Positions 15,951-24,883 of a DNA stretch of 64,000 nt are shown here, one piece after another. The stretch covers positions 36,409 to 100,408 of the forward strand of contig SIBQ01000005.1 in the NCBI GenBank assembly GCA_009695095.1, in the 5' to 3' direction. Source of the DNA: Lacunisphaera sp. Its GTDB lineage: Bacteria > Verrucomicrobiota > Verrucomicrobiia > Opitutales > Opitutaceae. Position numbers and translations under genes: made by a program. The notes beneath the pieces are model-generated. The model saw only the letters and a program-made list of their open reading frames with translations, was not told the DNA's origin and did not search any database. Within the stretch, counting starts at the first letter, position 1; every line of letters starts with the position of its first letter.

Positions 15951-16589
15951 TCAGGGCTTGCTGGCGAGATGGCCAACGACGACGGCCTCGTCGATCATCC
16001 GAATCGCGTATTCCCAGATGGTCTGCGAACCCTCGGCCACGTGGGCGTTGCGGGCGAGCACGCGGTCCTGCGTGACGCCGTGCTTCTGCCAGGCGTGACC
16101 GGCGGTCAGGCAGTTGAGGAGCATCGGGTGGAAGCGGTCGCAGGCGGCGGCGAACTTCGCCTCGGGGGTTTTCTGCTCTTCAAATTCATCCCAGAGCGCG
16201 CGAAACTCCGCGCACTGGTCGGGCGGCAGCAGGCCGAAGATGCGTGTGGCGGCCTTCGCTTCGCGCTCATGCTGATCGGCCATGCTCTTCACGTCGTAGG
16301 CAAAGGTGTCGCCCGCGTCGATTTCCACCAGGTCGTGGATGAGCGCCATCTTGAGTATGCGCAGGACATCGAGCGGCTGGTGGTTGGAATGCTCCGCGAG
16401 CACGATGATCATGAGCGCGAAATGCCAGGAGTGCTCGGCGCTGTTCTCGGCGCGGCGGCTTTGAGTGACCACGGTCTGGCGGAAGACCTCCTTGAGCTTG
16501 TCCACCTCGGTGATGAACGCGATCTGGCGGTGGAGCCGTTCAGCAGGGGAGAGGGTAGGATTGGTCACCACGAAACTCACGAAAGACAC
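15951..16589 (-). CDS. HD-domain phosphohydrolase (YfbR/HDDC2-like)
   Basis: The protein is up to 212 residues; the first eight or so may not be translated, since a GTG at 16565 also fits. The HD metal site is NSAEHSWHFALM (H), KMALIHDLVEIDAGD (HD) and a later AAACDRFHPMLLN (D). IDAGDTFAYDV is characteristic of the HDDC2/YfbR 5'-deoxynucleotidase-like group. Members dephosphorylate deoxynucleoside monophosphates. Substrate specificity cannot be read from the sequence. Neighbouring genes on both sides are pseudogenes. Confidence 0.88.
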   Translation of the reverse strand: MSFVSFVVTNPTLSPAERLHRQIAFITEVDKLKEVFRQTVVTQSRRAENSAEHSWHFALMIIVLAEHSNHQPLDVLRILKMALIHDLVEIDAGDTFAYDVKSMADQHEREAKAATRIFGLLPPDQCAEFRALWDEFEEQKTPEAKFAAACDRFHPMLLNCLTAGHAWQKHGVTQDRVLARNAHVAEGSQTIWEYAIRMIDEAVVVGHLASKP

Positions 16590-16703
16590 GAATTAGGAGG
16601 AGGGCAATCGTGCAGAAGGAGGAGACCACGGATTGCACTGATAGGCACAATTGCATTGAATTTGTCATCCTGACGTCCGATTACGGTATCATATCTGGAT
16701 GGC

Positions 16704-17204
16704 AAACTGGTGCTCGACGGCCGATCCAACGGCGGGCTGCTGCTCGGTGCCGTGATCAACCAGCGGCCCGATCTCGCCGCCGCGGCCGTGCCCGCCGTCG
16801 GCGTGATGGACATGCTGCGCTACCACAAATTCACCGTCGGCGCCGGCTGGGCGTGGGATTACGGCAATTCGGACACGCCCGAGGGCTTCAAGTATCTCGT
16901 GGCCTACTCGCCGCTGCACACCGTCAAATCGGGCGCGAAATATCCGGCGATCCTCGTTACCACCGGCGACCACGACGATCGCGTGTTTCCCGCGCATTCC
17001 TACAAATAGGTCGCGGCGATGCAGGCGGCGGCCGACCCGGCCAGCGGCCCGGTCCACATCCACATCGAGTCCAACGCCGGCCACGGCGGTTCCAGCGGCT
17101 CGTCGCCGGTCTCGAAGACCATCGTGGACTGGGCGCGGCGCATGGGCTTCGGGGCGCATTACACTGGCTGGGGAAAGCAGGAAGTATCGCCACTGGTCAA
17201 CTGA
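16704..17204 (+). pseudogene. Prolyl oligopeptidase (S9A) C-terminal fragment with stop codon
   Basis: Only the end of the catalytic domain remains. It shows the nucleophile motif [20 protein letters not shown] (Ser), [20 protein letters not shown], the acid [18 protein letters not shown] (Asp) and the histidine ESNAGHGG. A TAG interrupts it at 17007-17009, right after AHSYK, and the frame continues VAAMQAAADPASG. The beta-propeller and the start of the hydrolase domain, about 500 residues, are absent. It cannot be functional. It follows a short unexplained stretch next to the HD-domain gene. Confidence 0.85.
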
Positions 17205-17334
17205 CAGGTGGAACCCGGCCCCCGGACGGGATCGATGGATGATCAGGGAAACCCGTCCTGAGGCCCGGTTCCACCATTATTACTGCCTCAGAGGTTGCCT
17301 TTTTTGGGGAGGCGCGGATTGTTGGCGGCCGCTC

Positions 17335-18924
17335 ATGAAGATTCTCGTTGCGGACAAAATCTCACCGTCTGGCGTCGCCTATTTCCGCCAACAGCCCGGC
17401 TTTGAGGTTATCGAAGCCTACAATACGCCGCCGGCCAAACTGCTCGGGCTGGTGCGCGACGTGCACGCGATTGCAGTGCGCTCCGAGACAAAAATCACCG
17501 CGGAGGTGCTGGCGGCCGCGCCGCTGCTGAAGGTGGTCGGCCGGGCCGGTGTCGGCGTGGACAATGTCGACGTCGACGCCGCCACCGAGCGAGGCGTTAT
17601 CGTGATGAACACACCCTCGGGCAACACCGTGGCGACCGCCGAGCTGACCTTCACGCACATCCTCTGCGGCGCACGCCCCGTGCCGCAGGCCGCCGCCTCC
17701 ATGCGCGCCGGCCAGTGGGACCGCAAGAGTTTCTCGGGTATCGAGCTGTTTCGGAAAACCCTCGGCATCGTCGGCCTCGGCCGCATCGGCACCGAAGTGG
17801 CGAAACGCGCCCAGGCCTTCGGCATGCGCGTCGTGGCCTACGATCCCTATCTCGCGGCCAGCCGCGCCAAGTCCATCCAGGTAGAAACGGTCACGTTCGA
17901 CGAGCTCCTCGCGCAGTCGGACTACATCACAGTGCACATGCCGCTGACCGACGACACCCGCTACATTATTGACGAGGCGGCCTTCGCCAAGGCCAAGCCG
18001 GGTCTGCGCATCTTCAACTGTGCCCGCGGCGGCATCATCAAGGAGAGCGCCCTCGTCAGCGCGCTGAAGTCCGGCCGCGTCGTCGCCGCCGGGCTCGATG
18101 TGTTCGAGGACGAGCCCCTCGCGAAGGACAGCGAGCTGCGCACTTTGCCCAATGTCACCCTCACCCCGCACCTCGGGGCCTCGACCGCCGAGGCTCAGGA
18201 ATCGGTCGGTGTCGAGGTGGCGGAGCAGATCAGCGACGTGCTCAACGGCGGAGTGATCCGCAACGCCGTCAACATGCCTGCAATGGACGCCGCCGCGTTG
18301 AAAATCTTCGGACCCTACCTCGAGCTTGGCGCCAAGCTTGGCACGCTCGTGCAGCAAATCTCGCCGCCACAGATTGCGACGCTCCGCATCACATATTGGG
18401 GGAAAATTGTGGACCTCGACGCCAACGCTGTCACGCGCGCCGTCATCCGCGGCTATCTCCACCGGATCAGCGGCGAGGGCGTCAATTACGTGAACGCCCC
18501 GCTGGCGCTGGAGCGCCTCGGCGTGAAGGCCGAGGTCATCAAGTCCACCGCCGACACGGACTACACCGAGTTGATGCAGGTCGAGGCGGTCGCCGCCGAT
18601 GGCACGGTGTGCAGCGCCGCCGGCACGCTCATCGGCAAGGCCAATACCCCGCGACTCGTGGCACTCAACGACCGCGAGGTCGAGGCGGCCCCGGCTGGCG
18701 CGCTGCTCATTTACGAGAACCACGACGAGCCCGGCATTATCGGCATGGTCGGCACGCTGCTGGGCCGCGACCAAGTGAACATCGCCGCCATGTCCCTGAG
18801 CCGTAACAACGCCGGCGGCACGGCGCTGTGCGTGCTGAATCTCGACTCCCAGCCCTCGCCCGCGGCCCTAAAGGAGTTGACCAGCCATCGCGCCATCAAA
18901 CAGGCTGTGGTGGTCAAACTCTGA
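17335..18924 (+). CDS. serA: D-3-phosphoglycerate dehydrogenase
   Basis: The start MKILVADKISPSGVAYF at 17335 gives 529 residues; earlier in-frame codons lack homology. The order is substrate-binding lobe (LKVVGRAGVGVDNVD), NAD-binding Rossmann fold (LGIVGLGRIGTEVAKR), and catalytic Arg/Glu/His regions (NCARGGIIKE, DVFEDEPL, TPHLGASTAEAQ). An intervening domain and a C-terminal ACT domain (LLIYENHDEPGIIGMVGTLL) follow. This is the long SerA type that senses serine through ACT. It catalyses the first step of serine synthesis in the cytoplasm. plsY starts 2 bp after its stop. Confidence 0.96.
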   Translation: MKILVADKISPSGVAYFRQQPGFEVIEAYNTPPAKLLGLVRDVHAIAVRSETKITAEVLAAAPLLKVVGRAGVGVDNVDVDAATERGVIVMNTPSGNTVATAELTFTHILCGARPVPQAAASMRAGQWDRKSFSGIELFRKTLGIVGLGRIGTEVAKRAQAFGMRVVAYDPYLAASRAKSIQVETVTFDELLAQSDYITVHMPLTDDTRYIIDEAAFAKAKPGLRIFNCARGGIIKESALVSALKSGRVVAAGLDVFEDEPLAKDSELRTLPNVTLTPHLGASTAEAQESVGVEVAEQISDVLNGGVIRNAVNMPAMDAAALKIFGPYLELGAKLGTLVQQISPPQIATLRITYWGKIVDLDANAVTRAVIRGYLHRISGEGVNYVNAPLALERLGVKAEVIKSTADTDYTELMQVEAVAADGTVCSAAGTLIGKANTPRLVALNDREVEAAPAGALLIYENHDEPGIIGMVGTLLGRDQVNIAAMSLSRNNAGGTALCVLNLDSQPSPAALKELTSHRAIKQAVVVKL

Positions 18925-18926
18925 CG

Positions 18927-19544
18927 TTGAACGCCTGGTTAATTAGCTCCGCCCTCATCGGCTATCTGCTCGGGTCGCTGCCTTTTGGTTATCTCGTAAC
19001 CCGGGCCAACGGCATCGATATTTTCAAAGCCGGCAGCGGCAATCCCGGGTCGACCAATGTCAGGCGCGTGCTTGGCTCCAAGGCAGGCAACACTGTGCTC
19101 GTGCTCGACATCCTGAAGGGTGCGGCCGCCACCGCATGGCCCCTGCTGCCAATGCTGGCGGCGCCACGGCCGATGGTGCTGGAGTTGATCGGCGTGGTGG
19201 CGGCGGTCATCGGCCATTCGTTTTCGATCTTCACCAAGTTCGGCGGCGGCAAGGGCGTCGCGACGGCCGCCGGCGGCCTGTTCGTGTTGATTCCGCTGGC
19301 CGGTGCGATCGCGGGCGCGACGTGGGTCGTGGTGTTCCTCGCCTTTCGTTACGTGTCGCTCGCTTCAATCCTCGGGGCCGTGGCGGTGATCACCGCCAGC
19401 TGGCTGCTGTCGTATCACGTTGCCATCAGCGTCATCGCCTCGGTGCTCGGCGGGTTCGTCATTCTGCGACATCACGAGAACATCAAGCGGCTGCTGAACG
19501 GCACCGAGAGCAAGTTCGCGAAGAAGCCGCCTGCACAACCGTGA
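18927..19544 (+). CDS. plsY: Glycerol-3-phosphate acyltransferase PlsY
   Basis: The gene probably starts at the TTG 18927, since no ATG is available near the conserved N-terminus LIGYLLGSLPFGYLVTR. It gives 205 residues with about five membrane helices. The three PlsY motifs are visible: GSGNPGSTNVRRVLG, GHSFSIFTKFGGGKGVATA, and a third loop near RYVSLASIL. It transfers acyl groups from acyl phosphate to glycerol-3-phosphate, the first step of phospholipid synthesis, in the inner membrane. Close spacing to serA suggests co-transcription. Confidence 0.94.
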   Translation: MNAWLISSALIGYLLGSLPFGYLVTRANGIDIFKAGSGNPGSTNVRRVLGSKAGNTVLVLDILKGAAATAWPLLPMLAAPRPMVLELIGVVAAVIGHSFSIFTKFGGGKGVATAAGGLFVLIPLAGAIAGATWVVVFLAFRYVSLASILGAVAVITASWLLSYHVAISVIASVLGGFVILRHHENIKRLLNGTESKFAKKPPAQP

Positions 19545-20306
19545 CGATCTTGCAACTGAGCACAGGAAAATATATGGCGCCCGGCTGGCCACAGCAGTAT
19601 TCGTCTTACGTTGTCTCGGTCCAGTGCTCGCGTTCCTTGTTATTCCGGTTGCTTAGCTCGTCGAGCCGCAACTGCAGCTTCGGATCGGTGATTCGACCAC
19701 GAATGAGGCGCAGGTGACGGCCGCCGAGTCCACTCTGGTCGATCGCTTGCGCCGTTTCGAGCAGCAATGCCTGATCCGAGATTCGCGCCAACGCTGCCTC
19801 GCAGATGGCGGACTGATGCCAACCAGTCGGGAAGCGTCTGCATGAATGTCCTCGATAGGAAACCGGATTCGGCAGGCGGAAAGAGAGTACAAACTGCGGC
19901 GAGAGGTGCCTCGGATGTCGCTACTGGGATGACTTGGAACCGTTGCCGATAGGTAGACGGCATTGACCGGGTGAGTCAACGGTGGAGAAATCGACGGGGT
20001 CAAGCCTTGAGGGCTTGTCGCCCAAATCGCTCGGGTGATTGAACAGTGAGATAATACAATTGGGGACAAGCATGGAAGGCAGGCTCCACTAGTATGTAGA
20101 TTGGAATTACCCGGGGTGCTGAGAAGGTCAGCAGCACTGAAGAGTCAGGTTTCGATAACGTTATTGCGCGAGGCTATTGGCCCAGCTTTCAACCATCGGC
20201 GTCTGCCTATGCCAAAGTGGTTCAAATGTTAGCGTTATGACGTAAGGGCCGCACTCCCGCCTTGCCAAAAGGCACCTCACTGGGCCATTTAGCCGGGTTC
20301 CAATCC
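19545..20306. other. Intergenic stretch with a possible decayed minus-strand gene
   Basis: About 760 bp hold no convincing intact gene. On the minus strand near 19606-19840 one frame reads RRFPTGWHQSAICEAALARI, then LLLETAQAIDQSGLGGRHLR, and ends KEREHWTETT. It looks like the protein-like tail of a gene, but no start or upstream continuation is seen in the same frame and I do not recognise it. The rest up to lysC shows nothing identifiable. Confidence 0.35.
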
Positions 20307-21527
20307 ATGGCTCTGATCGTCCAGAAATACGGCGGCACCTCGGTGGGCGACACCGACCGCATCAAGAATGTGGCCCGGCGCATCCAGCAGACGCGCGCGG
20401 AGGGCCACGGCCTGGTCGTGGTTGTGTCGGCCCGGTCGGGCGTAACCAACGAGCTGATCGCCCGCGCCAGAGCCATCAATGACCGTCCCGACACCCGCGA
20501 GCTGGACATGCTGCTGGCCATTGGCGAGCAGGAGACCATCGCGCTGACCGCCATGGCGCTGCACGCGATCGACATTCCCGCCGTCTCCTACACCGGCGCG
20601 CAGGCGGGCATTTTCACCGACCTGGTCTTCACCAAGGCGAAGATCAAGATGATCAACCCCAAACCCATCCTGAAGGACCTGAAGGCCGGCAAGGTGGTCA
20701 TCGTCGCCGGCTTCCAGGGCATCAACGAGGAGGGGCAGATCACCACGCTCGGGCGCGGCGGCTCCGACCTGACCGCCATTGCCCTTGCCGCCGCGTGCCA
20801 GGCCGACAAGTGCGAGATCTACACCGACGTGGACGGGGTCTACACTGCCGACCCGCGCGTCGTCAAAAACGCCCGCAAGATCGACGAGATAAGCTACGAC
20901 GAGATGCTCGAGCTCGCCAGCCTCGGCTTGAAGGTCATGCAGTCGCGCTCGGTCGAGTTCGCCAAGAAATACGGCGTCATCTTTGAAGTCCGCAGCAGTT
21001 TCAACCACAACCCGGGAACCATCGTGAAAGAAGAAGTCGCCTACATGGAAAAAGTCGTCGTCCGCGGCGTTGCCGTCGACAAGGACCAGGCCAAGGTCGT
21101 CATCAGCAACCTGCCCAACAAGCCGGCCGCGGCCGCGGCCATCTTCAACGCGCTGGCTGACGCCAGCATCAACGTGGACATGATCGTCCAGAACGTCGCC
21201 CACACCGGCGGCGTGGACCTTACCTTCACCGTCCAGCGCGACGACGCCAGCGGCGCCGTCAAGGTGCTGCCGGCAGTGCTGAAGAAACTCGGCGGTGGCG
21301 AGATCAAGGCCTTCGACAACATCGCCAAGCTTTCGGTGGTCGGCGTTGGCATGCGCACGCACGCCGGCGTGGCCGCGACCCTCTTCTCAGCGCTCGGCGA
21401 TGCGGGCATCAACATCCAGCTCATCGGCACCTCGGAGATCAAGATCACCGTCGCGGTGGACCGGGCCAAGGCTGACGACGCGATGCGCGCCGCGCATGAG
21501 GCTTTTGGCTTGGAGAGGAAGGTCTAG
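20307..21527 (+). CDS. lysC: Aspartate kinase
   Basis: The start MALIVQKYGGTSVGDTDRIK at 20307 gives 406 residues, and the 15 codons before it do not match the family. Catalytic landmarks are KYGGTSV, SARSGVTNEL, LDMLLAIGEQE, GRGGSDLTAIALA and YTDVDGVYTADPR. Two ACT domains follow (MEKVVVRGVAVDKDQAKVVI and IAKLSVVGVGMRTHAGVAAT), which usually bind lysine or threonine for feedback control. It phosphorylates aspartate at the head of the lysine, threonine and methionine pathway. thrC is directly downstream on the same strand. Confidence 0.96.
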   Translation: MALIVQKYGGTSVGDTDRIKNVARRIQQTRAEGHGLVVVVSARSGVTNELIARARAINDRPDTRELDMLLAIGEQETIALTAMALHAIDIPAVSYTGAQAGIFTDLVFTKAKIKMINPKPILKDLKAGKVVIVAGFQGINEEGQITTLGRGGSDLTAIALAAACQADKCEIYTDVDGVYTADPRVVKNARKIDEISYDEMLELASLGLKVMQSRSVEFAKKYGVIFEVRSSFNHNPGTIVKEEVAYMEKVVVRGVAVDKDQAKVVISNLPNKPAAAAAIFNALADASINVDMIVQNVAHTGGVDLTFTVQRDDASGAVKVLPAVLKKLGGGEIKAFDNIAKLSVVGVGMRTHAGVAATLFSALGDAGINIQLIGTSEIKITVAVDRAKADDAMRAAHEAFGLERKV

Positions 21528-21547
21528 TGTTTGGCTTAGAGTTCCCA

Positions 21548-21600
21548 CGGCGAGGTCGCGGTGGCTCCATGTAATTGGAGCGCGGGCGACCGCGCCCGAG
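21548..21600. repeat. GCGAGGTCGCGG repeat, copy 1
   Basis: GGCGAGGTCGCGGTGGCTCCA, a short loop, TGGAGCGCGGGCGACCGCGCCCG. It is self-complementary around GCTCCA/TGGAGC. A second copy of the same wording is at 23065-23118, so this is a repeat family flanking thrC on both sides. Confidence 0.8.
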
Positions 21601-21617
21601 AATTTTCTTTCCGTTGC

Positions 21618-21671
21618 AGGAGCGTGCTTGCACGCGATGAAGAATTGTTATCGCCTGCAAGCAGGCTCCTA
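21618..21671. repeat. REP-like hairpin directly before thrC
   Basis: CAGGAGCGTGCTTGCACGCGAT and its near-complement ATCGCCTGCAAGCAGGCTCCTA form a stem of about 20 bp, with an 11-bp loop. The right arm ends 8 bp before the thrC start codon. Such 'GGAGC-TGCTTGC' palindromes are typical REP sequences. Confidence 0.8.
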
Positions 21672-21679
21672 TAACTGGC

Positions 21680-23041
21680 ATGAATTTCATCTCCACCCGA
21701 GGCCAAAGCGAACCACTCAGCTTCTCGCAGGCCGTCGCCATCGGACTGGCGCCGGACGGCGGGCTGTTCCTGCCCGAAAAGCTGCCGGACATCTCGGGCC
21801 AGCTGGCGAACTGGGAGAAGCTCGGCTACGCCGACCTGTGCTTCGAATTCCTGCGGCTGTTCGCCACGGACATCGAGCCGGCGGTGCTGCGCGGAATCAT
21901 CCAGAAAACCTACGGGGGGTTTTCACATCCGGAGGCCATCGCGCCGCTGAAAAAGCTAGAAGACCGGCTTTATGTGCTGGAGCTGTTTCACGGCCCGACG
22001 CTGGCCTTCAAGGATTTTGGGCTGCAATTGCTCGGCAATCTCTACGAGCACCAGTGCGCGCAGAGCGGGCAGGGCATCACTGTGCTCGGGGCGACCTCGG
22101 GCGATACGGGCGCCGCGGCCATCCACGGCCTGCTCGGCAAACCTAAGACCGCCATCTTCATCCTTTATCCCGAGGGTCGCGTTTCGCCGCTCCAGGAACG
22201 GCAGATGACATGCACCGGCGCGGAGAATGTCTTCGCGCTGGCGATGGACGGCAGCTTTGACGACGCGCAGCGGGTGTTGAAGGAAATCTTTGGCGATCAC
22301 GCCTTCAGCCAGCAGCACCGGCTGTCGGCGGTGAATTCGATCAGCCTGGCCCGGGTGCTGGCGCAGTGCGTCTATTATTTATCGGCGTGGCTGCGCTTGC
22401 CGGCGGCGGAGCGGGTCAACGTGGAGTTTGTCGTGCCGACGGGCAATTTCGGCAACGTGCTCTCCGGGTGGCTGGTGTCACGCATGGGCGTGCCGATCCG
22501 CGGCTTCAAGGTGGCGACCAACCAGAACGACCTGCTGCACCGGCTGTTCACGACCGCCGAATACCGCAGCTCGGAAGTCCACGCCAGCCTCGCGCCGTCG
22601 ATGGACATCCAGGTGGCGTCAAACTTCGAGCGGTTCCTCTATTACGCGCTGGATGAGAATCCCGCGCGGATCCGGACGGTCATGGCGGAATTGCAGGCGA
22701 TGGGAGCCTACCGCTTCGACATGCTCAACAAGTCCACTTTCAGCTCCTCGCGGGCGACCGACGAGGAGATCACCGGGCTCATCCGCAAAGTCCACGAGCG
22801 CTACCGCTACATCGTGGATCCGCACACCGCCTGCGCGTTCAAGGAGCTAAGCCCCGCCCGCATCAGCGTGGTGCTGGCCACGGCTAACCCGGCTAAATTT
22901 CCAGACGCCATCCGCGCCGCCATCGGCGGGGCGCCGACGCATCCCACGCTGGAGGCACTGAAGTCGAGAACCATCGTGAAGCACCGGCTGCCGGCCGACG
23001 CGGGGGCGATCAAGGCGTTTATCGGAAAGCGCGCGGTGTGA
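21680..23041 (+). CDS. thrC: Threonine synthase
   Basis: This 453-residue PLP enzyme is of the long (E. coli/yeast-like) type. It begins MNFISTRGQSEPLSFSQAVA and has APDGGLFLPE. The PLP lysine is in LFHGPTLAFKDFGLQLLGNL, the phosphate-binding part in GATSGDTGAAAIHG, and VPTGNFGNVLSGWL also fits. It converts O-phosphohomoserine to threonine. It shares strand with lysC 150 bp upstream but is separated by two palindromic repeats. The REP stem leaves little room for a normal ribosome-binding site. Confidence 0.95.
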   Translation: MNFISTRGQSEPLSFSQAVAIGLAPDGGLFLPEKLPDISGQLANWEKLGYADLCFEFLRLFATDIEPAVLRGIIQKTYGGFSHPEAIAPLKKLEDRLYVLELFHGPTLAFKDFGLQLLGNLYEHQCAQSGQGITVLGATSGDTGAAAIHGLLGKPKTAIFILYPEGRVSPLQERQMTCTGAENVFALAMDGSFDDAQRVLKEIFGDHAFSQQHRLSAVNSISLARVLAQCVYYLSAWLRLPAAERVNVEFVVPTGNFGNVLSGWLVSRMGVPIRGFKVATNQNDLLHRLFTTAEYRSSEVHASLAPSMDIQVASNFERFLYYALDENPARIRTVMAELQAMGAYRFDMLNKSTFSSSRATDEEITGLIRKVHERYRYIVDPHTACAFKELSPARISVVLATANPAKFPDAIRAAIGGAPTHPTLEALKSRTIVKHRLPADAGAIKAFIGKRAV

Positions 23042-23064
23042 TTGGGTAGGAGCTGTTCCCTGCA

Positions 23065-23118
23065 GCGAGGTCGCGGCAGCTCCAGGAAAAACTGGAACGC
23101 GGGCGACCCCGCCCGCGG
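23065..23118. repeat. GCGAGGTCGCGG repeat, copy 2
   Basis: GCGAGGTCGCGGCAGCTCCAG, a loop, CTGGAACGCGGGCGACCCCGCCCGCGG. It is the same family as 21548-21600, here between thrC and the converging cardiolipin synthase gene, where it could serve as a two-way terminator. Confidence 0.8.
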
Positions 23119-23120
23119 CC

Positions 23121-24569
23121 CTACAACATCGGTGCGAGCAGCCGGGCGATTTCCTCGCCTATGGCTGGGAAGAGCCGGCGCTCCTGACGCGGCTCGGGCA
23201 TGGGCTTCGAGTGGGCGAAGACCTCTTTTATCCAGCGCGACATCGCCGCGGCCTCGGCGGGGGAGTAGGTGACCACGCCGACCTCGAAATTCACGAACAG
23301 GCTGCGGAGGTCCATGTTGGCCGAGCCGAAAAGCCCGGTCTCCTCGTCGGCCAGCAGCAGCTTGGCGTGGTTCATGCCCGGGCCATAAAGCAGCACCTTG
23401 GCGCCGGCGGCCTGCAGCCCGCGGAGGAAGTGGCGGCGCGCCAGGTCTGTGATGAGATGGTTGGAGCGGGCCGGCACGACGATGCGGACGTCGATGCCCG
23501 CGCGCGCCTGCACCAGCAGCGAGCGGAAGAGCACCTCGTCGGGAATGAAATAGGGCGTGACAATCCACACGCTGCGCTCGGCCTGCTGGACGAGCGAGAG
23601 GATGCCTTCGTAGAGCGGGTCGCCGGCCACGTCGGGCCCGCCGGCGACAACCTGCACGTCGCTGTCTCCGGCGGACTCGGGCACCCCGGCGGGCAGCTCC
23701 TTCTGCAATTCAGCGAAGGACTGGCCGGCAGCAAAGGCCCAGTCAGACAGGAAGATCTCGTCAAGCAGTCGCACGGCCGGGCCCTCGATGACGCCGCCAA
23801 GGTCGCGCCAGCGCCGCTTGAGCGGCGTGGGTCCCATGTATTCGCTGGCAAGGTTTCGTCCGCCCAAGGCGGCGACGCGGTGGTCGAAGATGGCGATCTT
23901 GCGGTGATTGCGGAGATTGGCGGAATGGGGGGTCTGCAGCGGCATCACCGGCATGAACCGTACGACTTCGCCTCCGGACTCGCGGAGCGGGTCGCAGAAA
24001 CCTCGGCTGCTCAGGAAGCAGCCGAGGCCGTCAAGGAGCAGCCGAACCTTGACGCCCTCCCTGGCCCGCTTGGCGAGGAGCTTGATGATGCGTTTGCCGA
24101 CGGCGTCGCGGCCGAGAATGAAGGTCATGAGATGGATGCTATGCTGCGCCTGGCGAATGCCGTGTTCCAAGCACTCGAAGGATTCCTCGCCGGTGGTGAG
24201 AAAGCTGACGCGGTTGCCGCTGACCGGCGGGCAGGCGCCATTGTGCGTGAACACCTTGGCGGCAAAATTTTGCTCCGCGGTGGCAAAGGGCGCGATGGTC
24301 GGGGTGGGATAGAGCCGGGCTTTTTTCTCGGCCAGTTTCCGGACCTTGCGACCGCCGAACAGCAGGTAGAGTGGCACGCCGAGCCAGGGGATGAAGGCGA
24401 TGGCGAACAGCCACGCGAAAGTGTTCCCCGGCTGCCGACGCTCGCTCATCAGGCGGGCAATGGCCAGGAAGGCCAGCAGGAAGCCCGCGACCGTGAGCAA
24501 ATGCGGCAGCAGGCCGTTGACGATGGGGTGCGCGACGAGCGCTTCGTAATATGCCTTCAGCGTATCCAT
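23121..24569 (-). CDS. cls: Cardiolipin synthase (phospholipase D superfamily)
   Basis: The 482-residue protein has two N-terminal membrane helices (LLTVAGFLLAFLAIARLM and WLFAIAFIPWLGVPLYLLFG). Two PLD catalytic HxKxxxxD motifs follow: NHRKIAIFDHRVAALGGRN and NHAKLLLADEETGLFGSAN. This is the architecture of bacterial cardiolipin synthases of the ClsA kind, which join two phosphatidylglycerols to cardiolipin at the inner membrane. Length matches ClsA (about 486 aa). It converges on thrC. ClsA, ClsB and ClsC subtypes differ in detail; the N-terminal helices favour ClsA. Confidence 0.93.
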   Translation of the reverse strand: MDTLKAYYEALVAHPIVNGLLPHLLTVAGFLLAFLAIARLMSERRQPGNTFAWLFAIAFIPWLGVPLYLLFGGRKVRKLAEKKARLYPTPTIAPFATAEQNFAAKVFTHNGACPPVSGNRVSFLTTGEESFECLEHGIRQAQHSIHLMTFILGRDAVGKRIIKLLAKRAREGVKVRLLLDGLGCFLSSRGFCDPLRESGGEVVRFMPVMPLQTPHSANLRNHRKIAIFDHRVAALGGRNLASEYMGPTPLKRRWRDLGGVIEGPAVRLLDEIFLSDWAFAAGQSFAELQKELPAGVPESAGDSDVQVVAGGPDVAGDPLYEGILSLVQQAERSVWIVTPYFIPDEVLFRSLLVQARAGIDVRIVVPARSNHLITDLARRHFLRGLQAAGAKVLLYGPGMNHAKLLLADEETGLFGSANMDLRSLFVNFEVGVVTYSPAEAAAMSRWIKEVFAHSKPMPEPRQERRLFPAIGEEIARLLAPML

Positions 24570-24681
24570 CGCCGGCAGTTGCTACTCAGCCCGGGCGCAA
24601 TAGGCAAGACGGGCCATTTGGGACAAAAAACCGCTTGGCAAACCCGGCAAAGTACCCTTCCTTCGCCACTCCTATTGTGTC

Positions 24682-24768
24682 GGTGGAATAGCGAAGTGGC
24701 CAAACGCGATTGACTGTAAATCAATTGGACATCGTCCTTCGGTGGTTCGAATCCACCTTCCACCACCA
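24682..24768 (+). tRNA. tRNA-Tyr (GTA)
   Basis: GGTGGAA at 24682 pairs with TTCCACC at 24758-24764 to form the acceptor stem, followed by an encoded ACCA. The anticodon loop CTGTAAA holds GTA between TTGA and TCAA. A long variable arm (TTGGACATCGTCC) and the T arm GGTGG-TTCGAAT-CCACC make it a class II tRNA, as expected for bacterial tRNA-Tyr. Confidence 0.95.
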
Positions 24769-24883
24769 ATTTTCGCCTGAGCCAGGCGAAGGTGAAGATT
24801 GCCCTCCCTAGTTCCGCAATTGCGGGACGAAGGCGGGCGTTTCATATCTGCGGCGGACAGGACTTCAACTGGCAGGCAGGCTG

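Noticed and set aside
11325..17204. Recoding of TGA or TAG as tryptophan
   Set aside because: Both TGA and TAG end many intact genes in this window (for example TGA after the IscA-type gene and hisS), and the interrupted genes also have deletions. Nonsense mutation or assembly error is simpler.
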